A stretch of DNA of 64,000 bases from Clusia tigrina (lineage: Eukaryota > Arthropoda > Insecta > Diptera > Clusiidae): positions 110,135,700 through 110,199,699 of the forward strand of contig OV050033.1 of assembly GCA_920105625.2 (NCBI GenBank), given 5' to 3'. A program made the position numbers and the translations under genes. A model generated the notes under the pieces. The model made no database searches. It was not told the DNA's origin and was given only the letters and a program-made list of their open reading frames with translations. Of the stretch, positions 54,098-64,000 are shown piece after piece (positions within the stretch are counted from its first letter, which is position 1; each line of letters begins with the position of its first letter).

Positions 54098-54297
54098 AAA
54101 ACTTCAAATGGCCCTAACTTCTATACGGTACGTCCTACACCTATCAAAGTTTGCAACCTACAATTACTGGTAACTTTTTACTGCAGCGTCATAAAACCTT
54201 GAAATTTTGTAACAATAAAGTATGTACTCGAGCCTCTTGTAAATTTAAGCTATCGCTCAAAGCTATGCTACCCTTGACTCCCAAATCAAACACTGAT
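54098..54297 (+). repeat. 200-bp monomer (4-bp insertion), copy 2
   Basis: Same AAAGTATGTACTCGAG insertion form, with the extra 4 bp at about 54221-54224, exactly 22,335 bp from copy 1. It is one of only two such monomers in the window. Confidence 0.93.
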
Positions 54298-57200
54298 AAA
54301 ACTTCAAACGGCCCTAACTTCTATACGGTACGTCCTACACCTATCAAAGTTTGCAACATACAAATGCTTGTAACTTTTTACTGGAGCGTCATAAAACCTT
54401 GAAATTTTGTAACAATAAAGTACTCGAGCCTCTTGTAAATTTAAGCTATCGCTCAAAGCTATGCTACCCTTGACTCCCAAATCAAACACTGATAAAACTT
54501 CAAACGGCCCTAACTTCTATACGGTACGTCCTACACCTATCAAAGTTTGCAACATACAGATGCTTATAACTTTTTACTGGAGGGTCATAAAACCTTGAAA
54601 TTTTGTAACAATAAAGCACTCGAGCCTCTTGTCAATTTAAGCTATCGCTCAAAGCTATGCTACCCTGGAGTCCCAAATCAAACACTGATAAAACTTCAAA
54701 TGGCCCTAACTTCTATACGGTTCGTCCTACACCTATCAAAGTTTGCAACATACAAATGCTTGTAACTTTTTACTGGAGCGTCATAAAACCTTGAAATTTT
54801 GTAACAATAAAGTACTCGAGCCTCTTGTAAATTTAAGCTATCGCTCAAAACTATGCTACCCTTGACTCCCAAATCAAACACTGATAAAACTTCAAATGGC
54901 CCTAACTTCTATACGGTACGTCCTACACCTATCAAAGTTTGCAACATACAGATGCTTATAACTTTTTACTGGAGCGTCATAAAACTTTGAAATTTGGAAC
55001 AATAAAATACTCGAGCATCTTGTCAATTTAAGCTATCGCTCAAAGCTATGCTACCCTTGAGTCCCAAATCAAACACTGATAAAACTTCAAATGGCCCTAA
55101 CTTCTATACGGTACGTCCTACACTTATCAAAGTTTGCAACATACAAATGCTTGTAACTTTTTACTGGAGCGTCATAAAACCTTGAAATTTTGTAACAATA
55201 AAGTACTCGAGCCTCTTGTCAATTTAAGCTATCGCTCAAAGCTATGCTACCCTTGAGTCCCAAATCAAACACTGATAAAACTTCAAATGGCCCTAACTTC
55301 TATTCGGAACGTCCTACCCCTATCAAAGTTTGCAACCTACAATTGCTTGTAACTTTTTACTGCAGCGTCATAAAACCTTGAAATTTTGAAACAATAAAGT
55401 ACTCGAGCCTCTTGTAAATTTAAGCTATCGCTCAAAGCTATGCTACCCTTGACTCCCAAATCAAACACTGATAAAACTTCAAACGGCCCTAACTTCTATA
55501 CGGTACGTCCTACACCTATCAAAGTTTGCAACATACAAATGCTTGTAACTTTTTACTGGAGCGTCATAAAACTTTGAAATTTTGTAACAATGAAGTACTC
55601 GAGCCTCTTGTCAATTTAAGCTATCGCTCAAAGCTATGCTACCCTTGAGTCCCAAATCAAACACTAATAAATCTTCAAATGGCCCTAACTTCTATACGGT
55701 ACGTCCTACACCTATCAAAGTTTGCAACATACAGATGCTTATAACTTTTTACTGGAGCGTCATAAAACCTTGAAATTTTGTAACAATAAAGTACTCGAGC
55801 CTCTTGTCAATTTAAGCTATCGCTCAAAGCTTTGCTACCCTTGAGTCCCAAATCAAACACTGATAAAACTCTAAATGGCCCTAACTTCTATACGGTACGT
55901 CCTACACCTATCAAAGTTTGCAACATACAAATGCTTGTAACTTTTTACTGCAGCGTCATAAAACCTTGAAATTTTGTAACAATAAAGTACTCGAGCCTCT
56001 TGTAAATTCAAGCTATCGCTCAAAGCTATGCTACCCTTGACTCCCAAATCAAACACTGATAAAACTTCAAACGGCCCTAACTGCTATACGGTACGTCCTA
56101 CACCTATCAAAGTTTGCACCATACAGATGCTTATAACTTTTTACTGGAGGGTCATAAAACCTGGAAATTTTGTAACAATAAAGTACTCGAGCCTCTTGTA
56201 AATTTAAGCTATCGCTCAAAGCTATGCTACCCTTGACTCCCAAATCAAACACTGATAAAACTTCAAATGGCCCTAACTTCTATACGGTACGTCCTGCACC
56301 TATCAAAGTTTGCAACCTACAATTACTGGTAACTTTTTACTGCAGCGTCATAAAACCTTGAAATTTTGTAACAATAAAGTACTCGAGCCTCTTGTAAATT
56401 TAAGCTATCGCTCAAAGCTATGCTACCCTTGACTCCCAAATCAAACACTGATAAAACTTCAAACGGCCCTAACTTCTATACGGTACGTCCTACACCTATC
56501 AAAGTTTGCAACATACAAATGCTTGTAACTTTTTACTGGAGCGTCATAAAACCTTGAAATTTTGTAACAATAAAGTACTCGAGCCTCTTGTAAATTTAAG
56601 CTATCGCTCAAAGCTATGCTACCCTTGACTCCCAAATCAAACACTGATAAAACTTCAAACGGCCCTAACTTCTATACGGTACGTCCTACACCTATCAAAG
56701 TTTGCAACATACAGATGCTTATAACTTTTTACTGGAGGGTCATAAAACCTTGAAATTTTGTAACAATAAAGTACTCGAGCCTCTTGTCAATTTAAGCTAT
56801 CGCTCAAAGCTATGCTACCCTGGAGTCCCAAATCAAACACTGATAAAACTTCAAATGGCCCTAACTTCTATACGGTTCGTCCTACACCTATCAAAGTTTG
56901 CAACATAGAAATGCTTGTAACTTTTTACTGCAGCGTCATATAACCTTGAAATTTTGTAACAATAAAGTACTCGAGCCTCTTGTAAATTTAAGCTATCGCT
57001 CAAAGCTATGCTACCCTTGACTCCCAAATCAAACACTGATAAAACTTCAAATGGCCCTAACTTCTATACGGTACGTCCTACACCTATCAAAGTTTGCAAC
57101 ATACAGATGCTTATAACTTTTTACTGGAGCGTCATAAAACTTTGAAATTTGGAACAATAAAATACTCGAGCATCTTGTCAATTTAAGCTATCGCTCAAAG

Positions 57201-60200
57201 CTATGCTACCCTTGAGTCCCAAATCAAACACTGATAAAACTTCAAATGGCCCTAACTTCTATACGGTACGTCCTACACCTATCAAAGTTTGCAACATACA
57301 AATGCTTGTAACTTTTTACTGGAGCGTAATAAAACCTTGAAATTTTGTAACAATAAAGTACTCGAGCCTCTTGTCAATTTAAGCTATCGCTCAAAGCTAT
57401 GCTACCCTTGACTCCCAAATCAAACACTGATAAAACTTCAAATGGCCCTAACTTCTATACGGTACGTCCTACACCTATCAAAGTTTGCAACATACAAATG
57501 CTTGTAACTTTTTACTGGAGCGTCATAAAACCTTGAAATTTTGTAACAATAAAGTACTCGAGCCTCTTGTCAATTTAAGCTATCGCTCAAAGCTATGCTA
57601 CCCTTGAGTCCCAAATCAAACGCTGATAAAACTTCAAATGGCCCTAACTTCTATATGGTACGTCCTACACCTATCAAAGTTTGCAATATACAAATGCTTG
57701 TAACTTTTTACTGGAGGGTCATAAAACCTTGAAATTTTGTAACAATAAAGTACTCGAGCCTCTTGTAAATTTAAGCTATCGCTCAAAGCTATGCTACCCT
57801 TGACTCCCAAATCAAACACTGATAAAACTTCAAACGGCCCTAACTTCTATACGGTACGTCCTACACCTATCAAAATTTGCAACATACAGATGCTTATAAC
57901 TTTTTACTGGAGGGACATAAAACCTTGAAATTTTGTAACAATAAAGTACTCGAGCCTCTTGTCAATTTAAGCTATCGCTCAAAGCTATGCTACCCTTGAC
58001 TCCCAAATCAAACACTGATAAAACTTCAAATGGCCCTAACTTCTATACGGTACGTCCTACACCTATCAAAGTTTGCAACATACAGATGCTTATAACTTTT
58101 TACTGGAGCGTCATAAAACTTTGAAATTTGGAACAATAAAATACTCGAGCAACCATGTCAATTTAAGCTATCGCTCAAAGCTATGCTACCCTGGAGTCCC
58201 AAATCAAACACTGATAAAACTTCAAATGGCCCTAACTTCTATACGGTTCGTCCTACACCTATCAAAGTTTGCAACATACAAATGCTTGTAACTTTTTACT
58301 GCAGCGTCATAAAACCTTGAAATTTTGTAACAATAAAGTACTCGAGCCTCTTGTAAATTTAAGCTATCGCTCAAAGCCATGCTACCCTTGACTCCCAAAT
58401 CAAACACTGATAAAACTTCAAATGGCCCTAACTTCTATACGGTACGTCCTACACCTATCAAAGTTTGCAACATACAAATGCTTGTAACTTTTTACTGGAG
58501 CGTCATAAAACCTTGAAATTTTGTAACAATAAAGTACTCGAGCCTCTTGTCAATTTAAGCTATCGCTCAAAGCTATGCTACCCTTGAGTCCCAAATCAAA
58601 CGCTGATAAAACTTCAAATGGCCCTAACTTCTATACGGTACGTCCTACACCTATCAAAGTTTGCAATATACAAATGCTTGTAACTTTTTACTGGAGTGTC
58701 ATAAAACCTTGAAATTTTGTAACAATAAAGTACTCGAGCCTCTTGTAAATTTAAGCTATCGCTCAAAGCTATGCTACCCTTGACTCCCAAATCAAACACT
58801 GATAAAACTTCAAACGGCCCTAACTTCTATACGGTACGTCCTACACCTATCAAAGTTTGCAACATACAGATGCTTATAACTTTTTACTGGAGGGTCATAA
58901 AACCTTGAAATTTTGTAACAATAAAGTACTCGAGCCTCTTGTCAATTTAAGCTATCGCTCAAAGCTATGCTACCCTTGACTCCCAAATCAAACACTGATA
59001 AAACTTCAAATGGCCCTAACTTCTATACGGTACGTCCTACACCTATCAAAGTTTGCAACATACAGATGCTTATAACTTTTTACTGGAGCGTCATAAAACT
59101 TTGAAATTTGGAACAATAAAATACTCGAGCATCTTGTCAATTTAAGCTATCGCTCAAAGCTATGCTACCCTGGAGTCCCAAATCAAACACTGATAAAACT
59201 TCAAATGGCCCTAACTTCTATACGGTTCGTCCTACACCTATCAAAGTTTGCAACATACAAATGCTTGTAACTTTTTACTGCAGCGTCATATAACCTTGAA
59301 ATTTTGTAACAATAAAGTACTCGAGCCTCTTGTCAATTTAAGCTATCGCTCAAAGCTATGCTACCCTGGAGTCCCAAATCAAACACTGATAAAACTTCAA
59401 ATGGCCCTAACTTCTATACGGTTCGTCCTACACCTATCAAAGTTTGCAACATACAAATGCTTGTAACTTTTTACTGCAGCGTCATAAAACCTTGAAATTT
59501 TGTAACAATAAAGTACTCGGGCCTCTTGTAAATTTAAGCTATCGCTCAAAGCTATGCTACCCTTGACTCCCAAATCAAACACTGATAAAACTTCAAACGG
59601 CCCTAACTTCTATACGGTACGTCCTACACCTATCAAAGTTTGCAACATACAAATGCTTGTAACTTTTTACTGGAGCGTCATAAAACCTTGAAATTTTGTA
59701 ACAATAAAGTACTCGAGCCTCTTGTAAATTTAAGCTATCGCTCAAAGCTATGCTACCCTTGACTCCCAAATCAAACACTGATAAAACTTCAAACGGCCCT
59801 AACTTCTATACGGTACGTCCTACACCTATCAAAGTTTGCAACATACAGATGCTTGTAACTTTTTACTGGAGCGTCATAAAACCTTGAAATTTTGTAACAA
59901 TAAAGTACTCGAGCCTCTTGTAAATTTAAGCTATCGCTGAAAGCTATGCTACCCTTGACTCCCAAATCAAACACTGATAAAACTTCAAACGGCCCTAACT
60001 TCTATACGGTACGTCCTACACCTATCAAAGTTTGCAACATACAGATGCTTATAACTTTTTACTGGAGGGTCATAAAACCTTGAAATTTTGTAACAATAAA
60101 GTACTCGAGCCTCTTGTCAATTTAAGCTATCGCTCAAAGCTATGCTACCCTGGAGTCCCAAATCAAACACTGATAAAACTTCAAATGGCCCTAACTTCTA

Positions 60201-63200
60201 TACGGTTCGTCCTACACCTATCAAAGTTTGCAACATACAAATGCTTGTAACTTTTTACTGCAGCGTCATATAACCTTGAAATTTTGTAACAATAAAGTAC
60301 TCGAGCCTCTTGTAAATTTAAGCTATCGCTCAAAGCTATGCTACCCTTGACTCCCAAATCAAACACTGATAAAATTTCAAATGGCCCTAACTTCTATACG
60401 GTACGTCCTACACCTATCAAAGTTTGCAACATACAGATGCTTATAACTTTTTACTGGAGCGTCATAAAACTTTGAAATTTGGAACAATAAAATACTTAAG
60501 CATCTTGTCAATTTAAGCTATCGCTCAAAGCTATGCTACCCTTGAGTCCCAAATCAAACACTGATAAAACTTCAAATGGCCCTAACTTCTATACGGTACG
60601 TCCTACACTTATCAAAGTTTGCAACATACAAATGCTTGTAACTTTTTACTGGAGGGTCATAAAACCTTGAAATTTTCTAACAATAAAGTACTCGAGCCTC
60701 TTGTCAATTTAAGCTATCGCTCAAAGCTATGCTACCCTTGAGTCCCAAATCAAACGCTGATAAAACTTCAAATGGCCCTAACTTCTATACGGTACGTCCT
60801 ACACCTATCAAAATTTGCAATATACAAATGCTTGTAACTTTTTACTGGAGGGTCATAAAACCTTGAAATTTTGTAACAATAAAGTACTCGAGCCTCTTGT
60901 CAATTTAAGATATCGCTCAAAGCTATGCTACCCTTTAGTCCCAAATCAAACACTGATAAAACTTCAAATGGCCCTAACTTCTATACGGAACGTCCTACCC
61001 CTATCAAAGTTTGCAACCTACAATTGCTTGTAACTTTTTACTGCAGCGTCATAAAACCTTGAAATTTTGTAACAATAAAGTACTCGAGCCTCTTGTAAAT
61101 TTAAGCTATCGCTCAAAGCTATGCTACCCTTGACTCCCAAATCAAACACTGATAAAACTTCAAATGGCCCTAACTTCTATACGGTTCGTCCTACACCTAT
61201 CAAAGTTTGCAACATACAAATGCTTGTAACTTTTTACTGCAGCGTCATAAAACCTTGAAATTTTGTAACAATAAAGTACTCGAGCCTCTTGTCAATTTAA
61301 GCTATCGCTCAAAGCTATGCTACCCTTGAGTCCCAAATCAAACGCTGATAAAACTTCAAATGGCCCTAACTTCTATACGGTACGTCCTACACCTATCAAA
61401 ATTTGCAATATACAAATGTTTGTAACTTTTTACTGGAGGGTCATAAAACCTTGAAATTTTGTAACAATAAAGTACTCGAGCCTCTTGTAAATTTAAGCTA
61501 TCGCTCAAAGCTATGCTACCATTGACTCCCAAATCAAACACTGATAAAACTTCAAACGGCCCTAACTTCTATACGGTACGTCCTACACCTATCAAAGTTT
61601 GCAACATACAGATGCTTATAACTTTTTACTGGAGGGTCATAAAACCTTGAAATTTTGTAACAATAAAGTACTCGAGCCTCTTGTCAATTTAAGCTATCGC
61701 TCAAAGCTATGCTACCCTTGACTCCCAAATCAAACACTGATAAAACTTCAAATGGCCCTAACTTCTATACGGTACGTCCTACACCTATCAAAGTTTGCAA
61801 CATACAGATGCTTATAACTTTTTACTGGAGCGTCATAAAACTTTGAAATTTGGAACAATAAAATACTCGAGCATCTTGTCAATTTAAGCTATCGCTCAAA
61901 GCTATGCTACCCTGGAGTCCCAAATCAAACACTGATAAAACTTCAAATGGCCCTAACTTCTATACGGTTCGTCCTACACCTATCAAAGTTTGCAACATAC
62001 AAATGCTTGTAACTTTTTACTGCAGCGTCATATAACCTTGAAATTTTGTAACAATAAAGTACTCGAGCCTCTTGTCAATTTAAGCTATCGCTCAAAGCTA
62101 TGCTACCCTGGAGTCCCAAATCAAACACTGATAAAACTTCAAATGGCCCTAACTTCTATACGGTTCGTCCTACAACTATCAAAGTTTGCAACATACAAAT
62201 GCTTGTAACTTTTTACTGCAGCGTCATAAAACCTTGAAATTTTGTAACAATAAAGTACTCGAGCCTCTTGTAAATTTAAGCTATCGCTCAAAGCTATGCT
62301 ACCCTTGACTCCCAAATCAAACACTGATAAAACTTCAAACAGCCCTAACTTCTATACGGTACGTCCTACACCTATCAAAGTTTGCAACATACAAATGCTT
62401 GTAACTTTTTACTGGAGCGTCATAAAACCTTGAAATTTTGTAACAATAAAGTACTCGAGCCTCTTGTAAATTTAAGCTATCGCTCAAAGCTATGCTACCC
62501 TTGACTCCCAAATCAAACACTGATAAAACTTCAAACGGCCCTAACTTCTATACGGTACGTCCTACACCTATCAAAGTTTGCAACATACAAATGCTTGTAA
62601 CTTTTTACTGGAGCGTCATAAAACCTTGAAATTTTGTAACAATAAAGTACTCGAGCCTCTTGTAAATTTAAGCTATCGCTCAAAGCTATGCTACCCTTGA
62701 CTCCCAAATCAAACACTGATAAAACTTCAAACGGCCCTAACTTCTATACGGTACGTCCTGCACCTATCAAAGTTTGCAACATACAGATGCTTATAACTTT
62801 TTACTGGAGCGTCATAAAACTTTGAAATTTGGAACAATAAAATACTTAAGCATCTTGTCAATTTAAGCTATCGCTCAAAGCTATGCTACCCTGGAGTCCC
62901 AAATCAAACACTGATAAAACTTCAAATGGCCCTAACTTCTATACGGTTCGTCCTACACCTATCAAAGTTTGCAACATACAAATGCTTGTAACTTTTTACT
63001 GCAGCGTCATATAACCTTGAAATTTTGTAACAGTAAAGTACTCGAGCCTCTTGTAAATTTAAGCTATCGCTCAAAGCTATGCTACCCTTGACTCCCAAAT
63101 CAAACACTGATAAAACTTCAAATGGCCCTAACTTCTATACGGTACGTCCTACACCTATCAAAGTTTGCAGCATACAGATGCTTATAACTTTTTACTGGAG

Positions 63201-64000
63201 CGTCATAAAACTTTGAAATTTGGAACAATAAAATACTTAAGCATCTTGTCAATTTAAGCTATCGCTCAAAGCTATGCTACCCTTGAGTCCCAAATCAAAC
63301 ACTGATAAAACTTCAAATGGCCCTAACTTCTATACGGTACGTCCTACACTTATCAAAGTTTGCAACATACAAATGCTTGTAACTTTTTACTGGAGCGTCA
63401 TATAACCTTGAAATTTTGTAACAATAAAGTACTCGAGCCTCTTGTCAATTTAAGCTATCGCTCAAAGCTATGCTACCCTTGAGTCCCAAATCAAACACTG
63501 ATAAAACTTCAAATGGCCCTAACTTCTATACGGAACGTCCTACCCCTATCAAAGTTTGCAACCTACAATTGCTTGTAACTTTTTACTGCAGCGTCATAAA
63601 ACCTTGAAATTTTGTAACAATAAAGTACTCGAGCCTCTTGTAAATTTAAGCTATCGCTCAAAGCTATGCTACCCTTGACTCCCAAATCAAACACTGATAA
63701 AACTTCAAATGGCCCTAACTTCTATACGGTACGTCCTACACCTATGAAAGTTTGCAACATACAGATGCTTATAACTTTTTACTGGAGGGTCATAAAACCT
63801 TGAAATTTTGTAACAATAAAGTACTCGAGCCTCTTGTCAATTTAAGCTATCGCTCAAAGCTATGCTACCCTGGAGTCCCAAATCAAATACTGATAAAACT
63901 TCAAATGGCCCTAACTTATATACGGTTCGTCCTACACCTATCAAAGTTTGCAACATACAAATGCTTGTAACTTTTTACTGCAGCGTCATAAACCCTTGAA

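Larger units (their letters stand above)
1..64000 (+). repeat. Tandem satellite array, 196-bp monomer, about 326 complete copies
   Basis: The entire window is a head-to-tail array of one monomer whose usual length is 196 bp. Marker strings such as CTCAAAGCTATGC, CTAACTTCTATACGG and AAAGTTTGCAA recur once per monomer from end to end and always on the same strand. The array opens at monomer phase 167 and ends at phase 106. Length bookkeeping closes exactly with 326 complete monomers: 36 carry a 1-bp deletion (two of these are restored by a 1-bp insertion), three carry a 2-bp deletion and two carry a 4-bp insertion, for a net deficit of 32 bp. No unique sequence, inversion or foreign insertion interrupts it. 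Known biology: such arrays are typical of centromeres and heterochromatin in eukaryotes. Inference: this is (peri)centromeric satellite of an unidentified eukaryote. I do not recognise the family, and plant versus animal cannot be decided here. Confidence 0.97.
42735..64000 (+). repeat. 22,335-bp super-repeat, copy 2 (runs off the window)
   Basis: Tandem direct copy of 20400-42734, present up to the position equivalent to 41665, so 21,266 of 22,335 bp are visible. I found 23 single-base differences by eye and no length difference. In copy-2 coordinates they are at 43069, 44042, 44975, 47315, 47322, 47327, 47366, 47391, 50448, 51616, 54776, 54786, 55612, 57328, 57704, 58246, 59848, 60308, 60314, 61521, 62341, 63123 and 63170. 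Identity is thus about 99.9%; a proper alignment may add a few. It is either a recent tandem duplication or, less likely, two haplotypes joined during assembly. Confidence 0.93.

Noticed and set aside
11055..54402. Longer frames of 81-83 codons near 11055, 14972, 17125, 31182, 31816, 53517 and 54151
   Set aside because: Most arise where a 2-bp deletion or 4-bp insertion shifts the satellite frame past the usual stop; those near 31182 and 53517 are the common reverse frame extended by a point change. They carry no other signal of coding.
280..63970. About 70 forward frames of 72 codons and over 100 reverse frames of 61 codons, nearly identical to each other
   Set aside because: They recur at monomer spacing on both strands, overlap each other, and start at TTG (forward) or GTG (reverse) rather than ATG. 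A 196-bp period is not a multiple of three, so no frame continues through the array. They are what a repeated sequence gives by chance, with no protein family I recognise.
1..64000. CRISPR array
   Set aside because: The repeats are 196 bp and directly adjacent, with no unique spacers and no cas genes; copies differ by scattered substitutions.
1..64000. CENP-B box (TTCGNNNNANNCGGG)
   Set aside because: GGTTCG monomers contain TTCGTCCTACACC, which matches the first TTCG and the A, but the required CGGG is replaced by CCTA. Too weak to call.
1..64000. AATAAA in every monomer and CATATAAC in the GCAGCG class as poly(A) signal and TATA box
   Set aside because: Both are short A/T-rich strings expected by chance in a 37% G+C repeat, and no transcription unit surrounds them.
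1..64000. rRNA, tRNA or 5S gene repeats
   Set aside because: The 196-bp unit is too short for rDNA, and I see no tRNA fold, conserved A/B box pair, or 5S-like internal promoter.
1..64000. Bacterial or phage origin, or a novel defence system
   Set aside because: No genes, ribosome binding sites or operons exist; a 64-kb pure satellite with HORs is a eukaryotic feature.

Overview
The whole 64 kb window is one uninterrupted block of eukaryotic tandem satellite DNA. I find no gene, RNA gene, transposon, CRISPR array or unique sequence in it. A 196-bp monomer (about 37% G+C) repeats head to tail, always in the same orientation. The window opens at monomer phase 167 and closes at phase 106. Between those points my length bookkeeping gives 326 complete monomers. 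Phase 1 is the first A of AAAACTTCAA, first seen at 31. Nothing in the monomer identifies the species. Arrays of this size and order are typical of centromeric or heterochromatic satellite in animals and plants, so I call it nuclear, probably (peri)centromeric, eukaryotic DNA from an unknown species. The short open reading frames on both strands are by-products of the repeat.

Monomers carry combinations of a limited set of diagnostic variants, which recur in fixed order and form higher-order repeats (HORs) of several sizes. Reading left to right: a loose 7-monomer unit (227-1597); a 9-monomer HOR of 1,763 bp (1598 to about 5450); a block at 4300-6180 that reappears 4,702 bp downstream at 9002-10882; a 5-monomer tandem duplication of 979 bp (6888-8845); a 9-monomer block present three times (10610-12370, 14527-16287, 16680-18440), interleaved with a 980-bp 5-monomer duplication (12567-14526) and an 11-monomer HOR of 2,153 bp; and a 13-monomer repeat with offset 2,546 bp (19225-23670).

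The dominant structure is a direct tandem duplication of 22,335 bp (114 monomers): 20400-42734 is followed immediately by a second copy from 42735 to the window end, which cuts it off. I found 23 differences by eye over about 21.3 kb, or roughly 99.9% identity. Nested inside are a 13-monomer tandem duplication (2,548 bp, 25674-30722 and again 48009-53057), a 6-monomer repeat within that (1,176 bp), and a 14-monomer repeat (2,742 bp).

The array therefore looks like a product of repeated unequal exchange and conversion at many scales, the latest large step being the 22-kb duplication. An alternative for that step, an assembly join of two haplotypes, cannot be excluded from sequence alone. I see no sign of a new protein-based or RNA-guided system.
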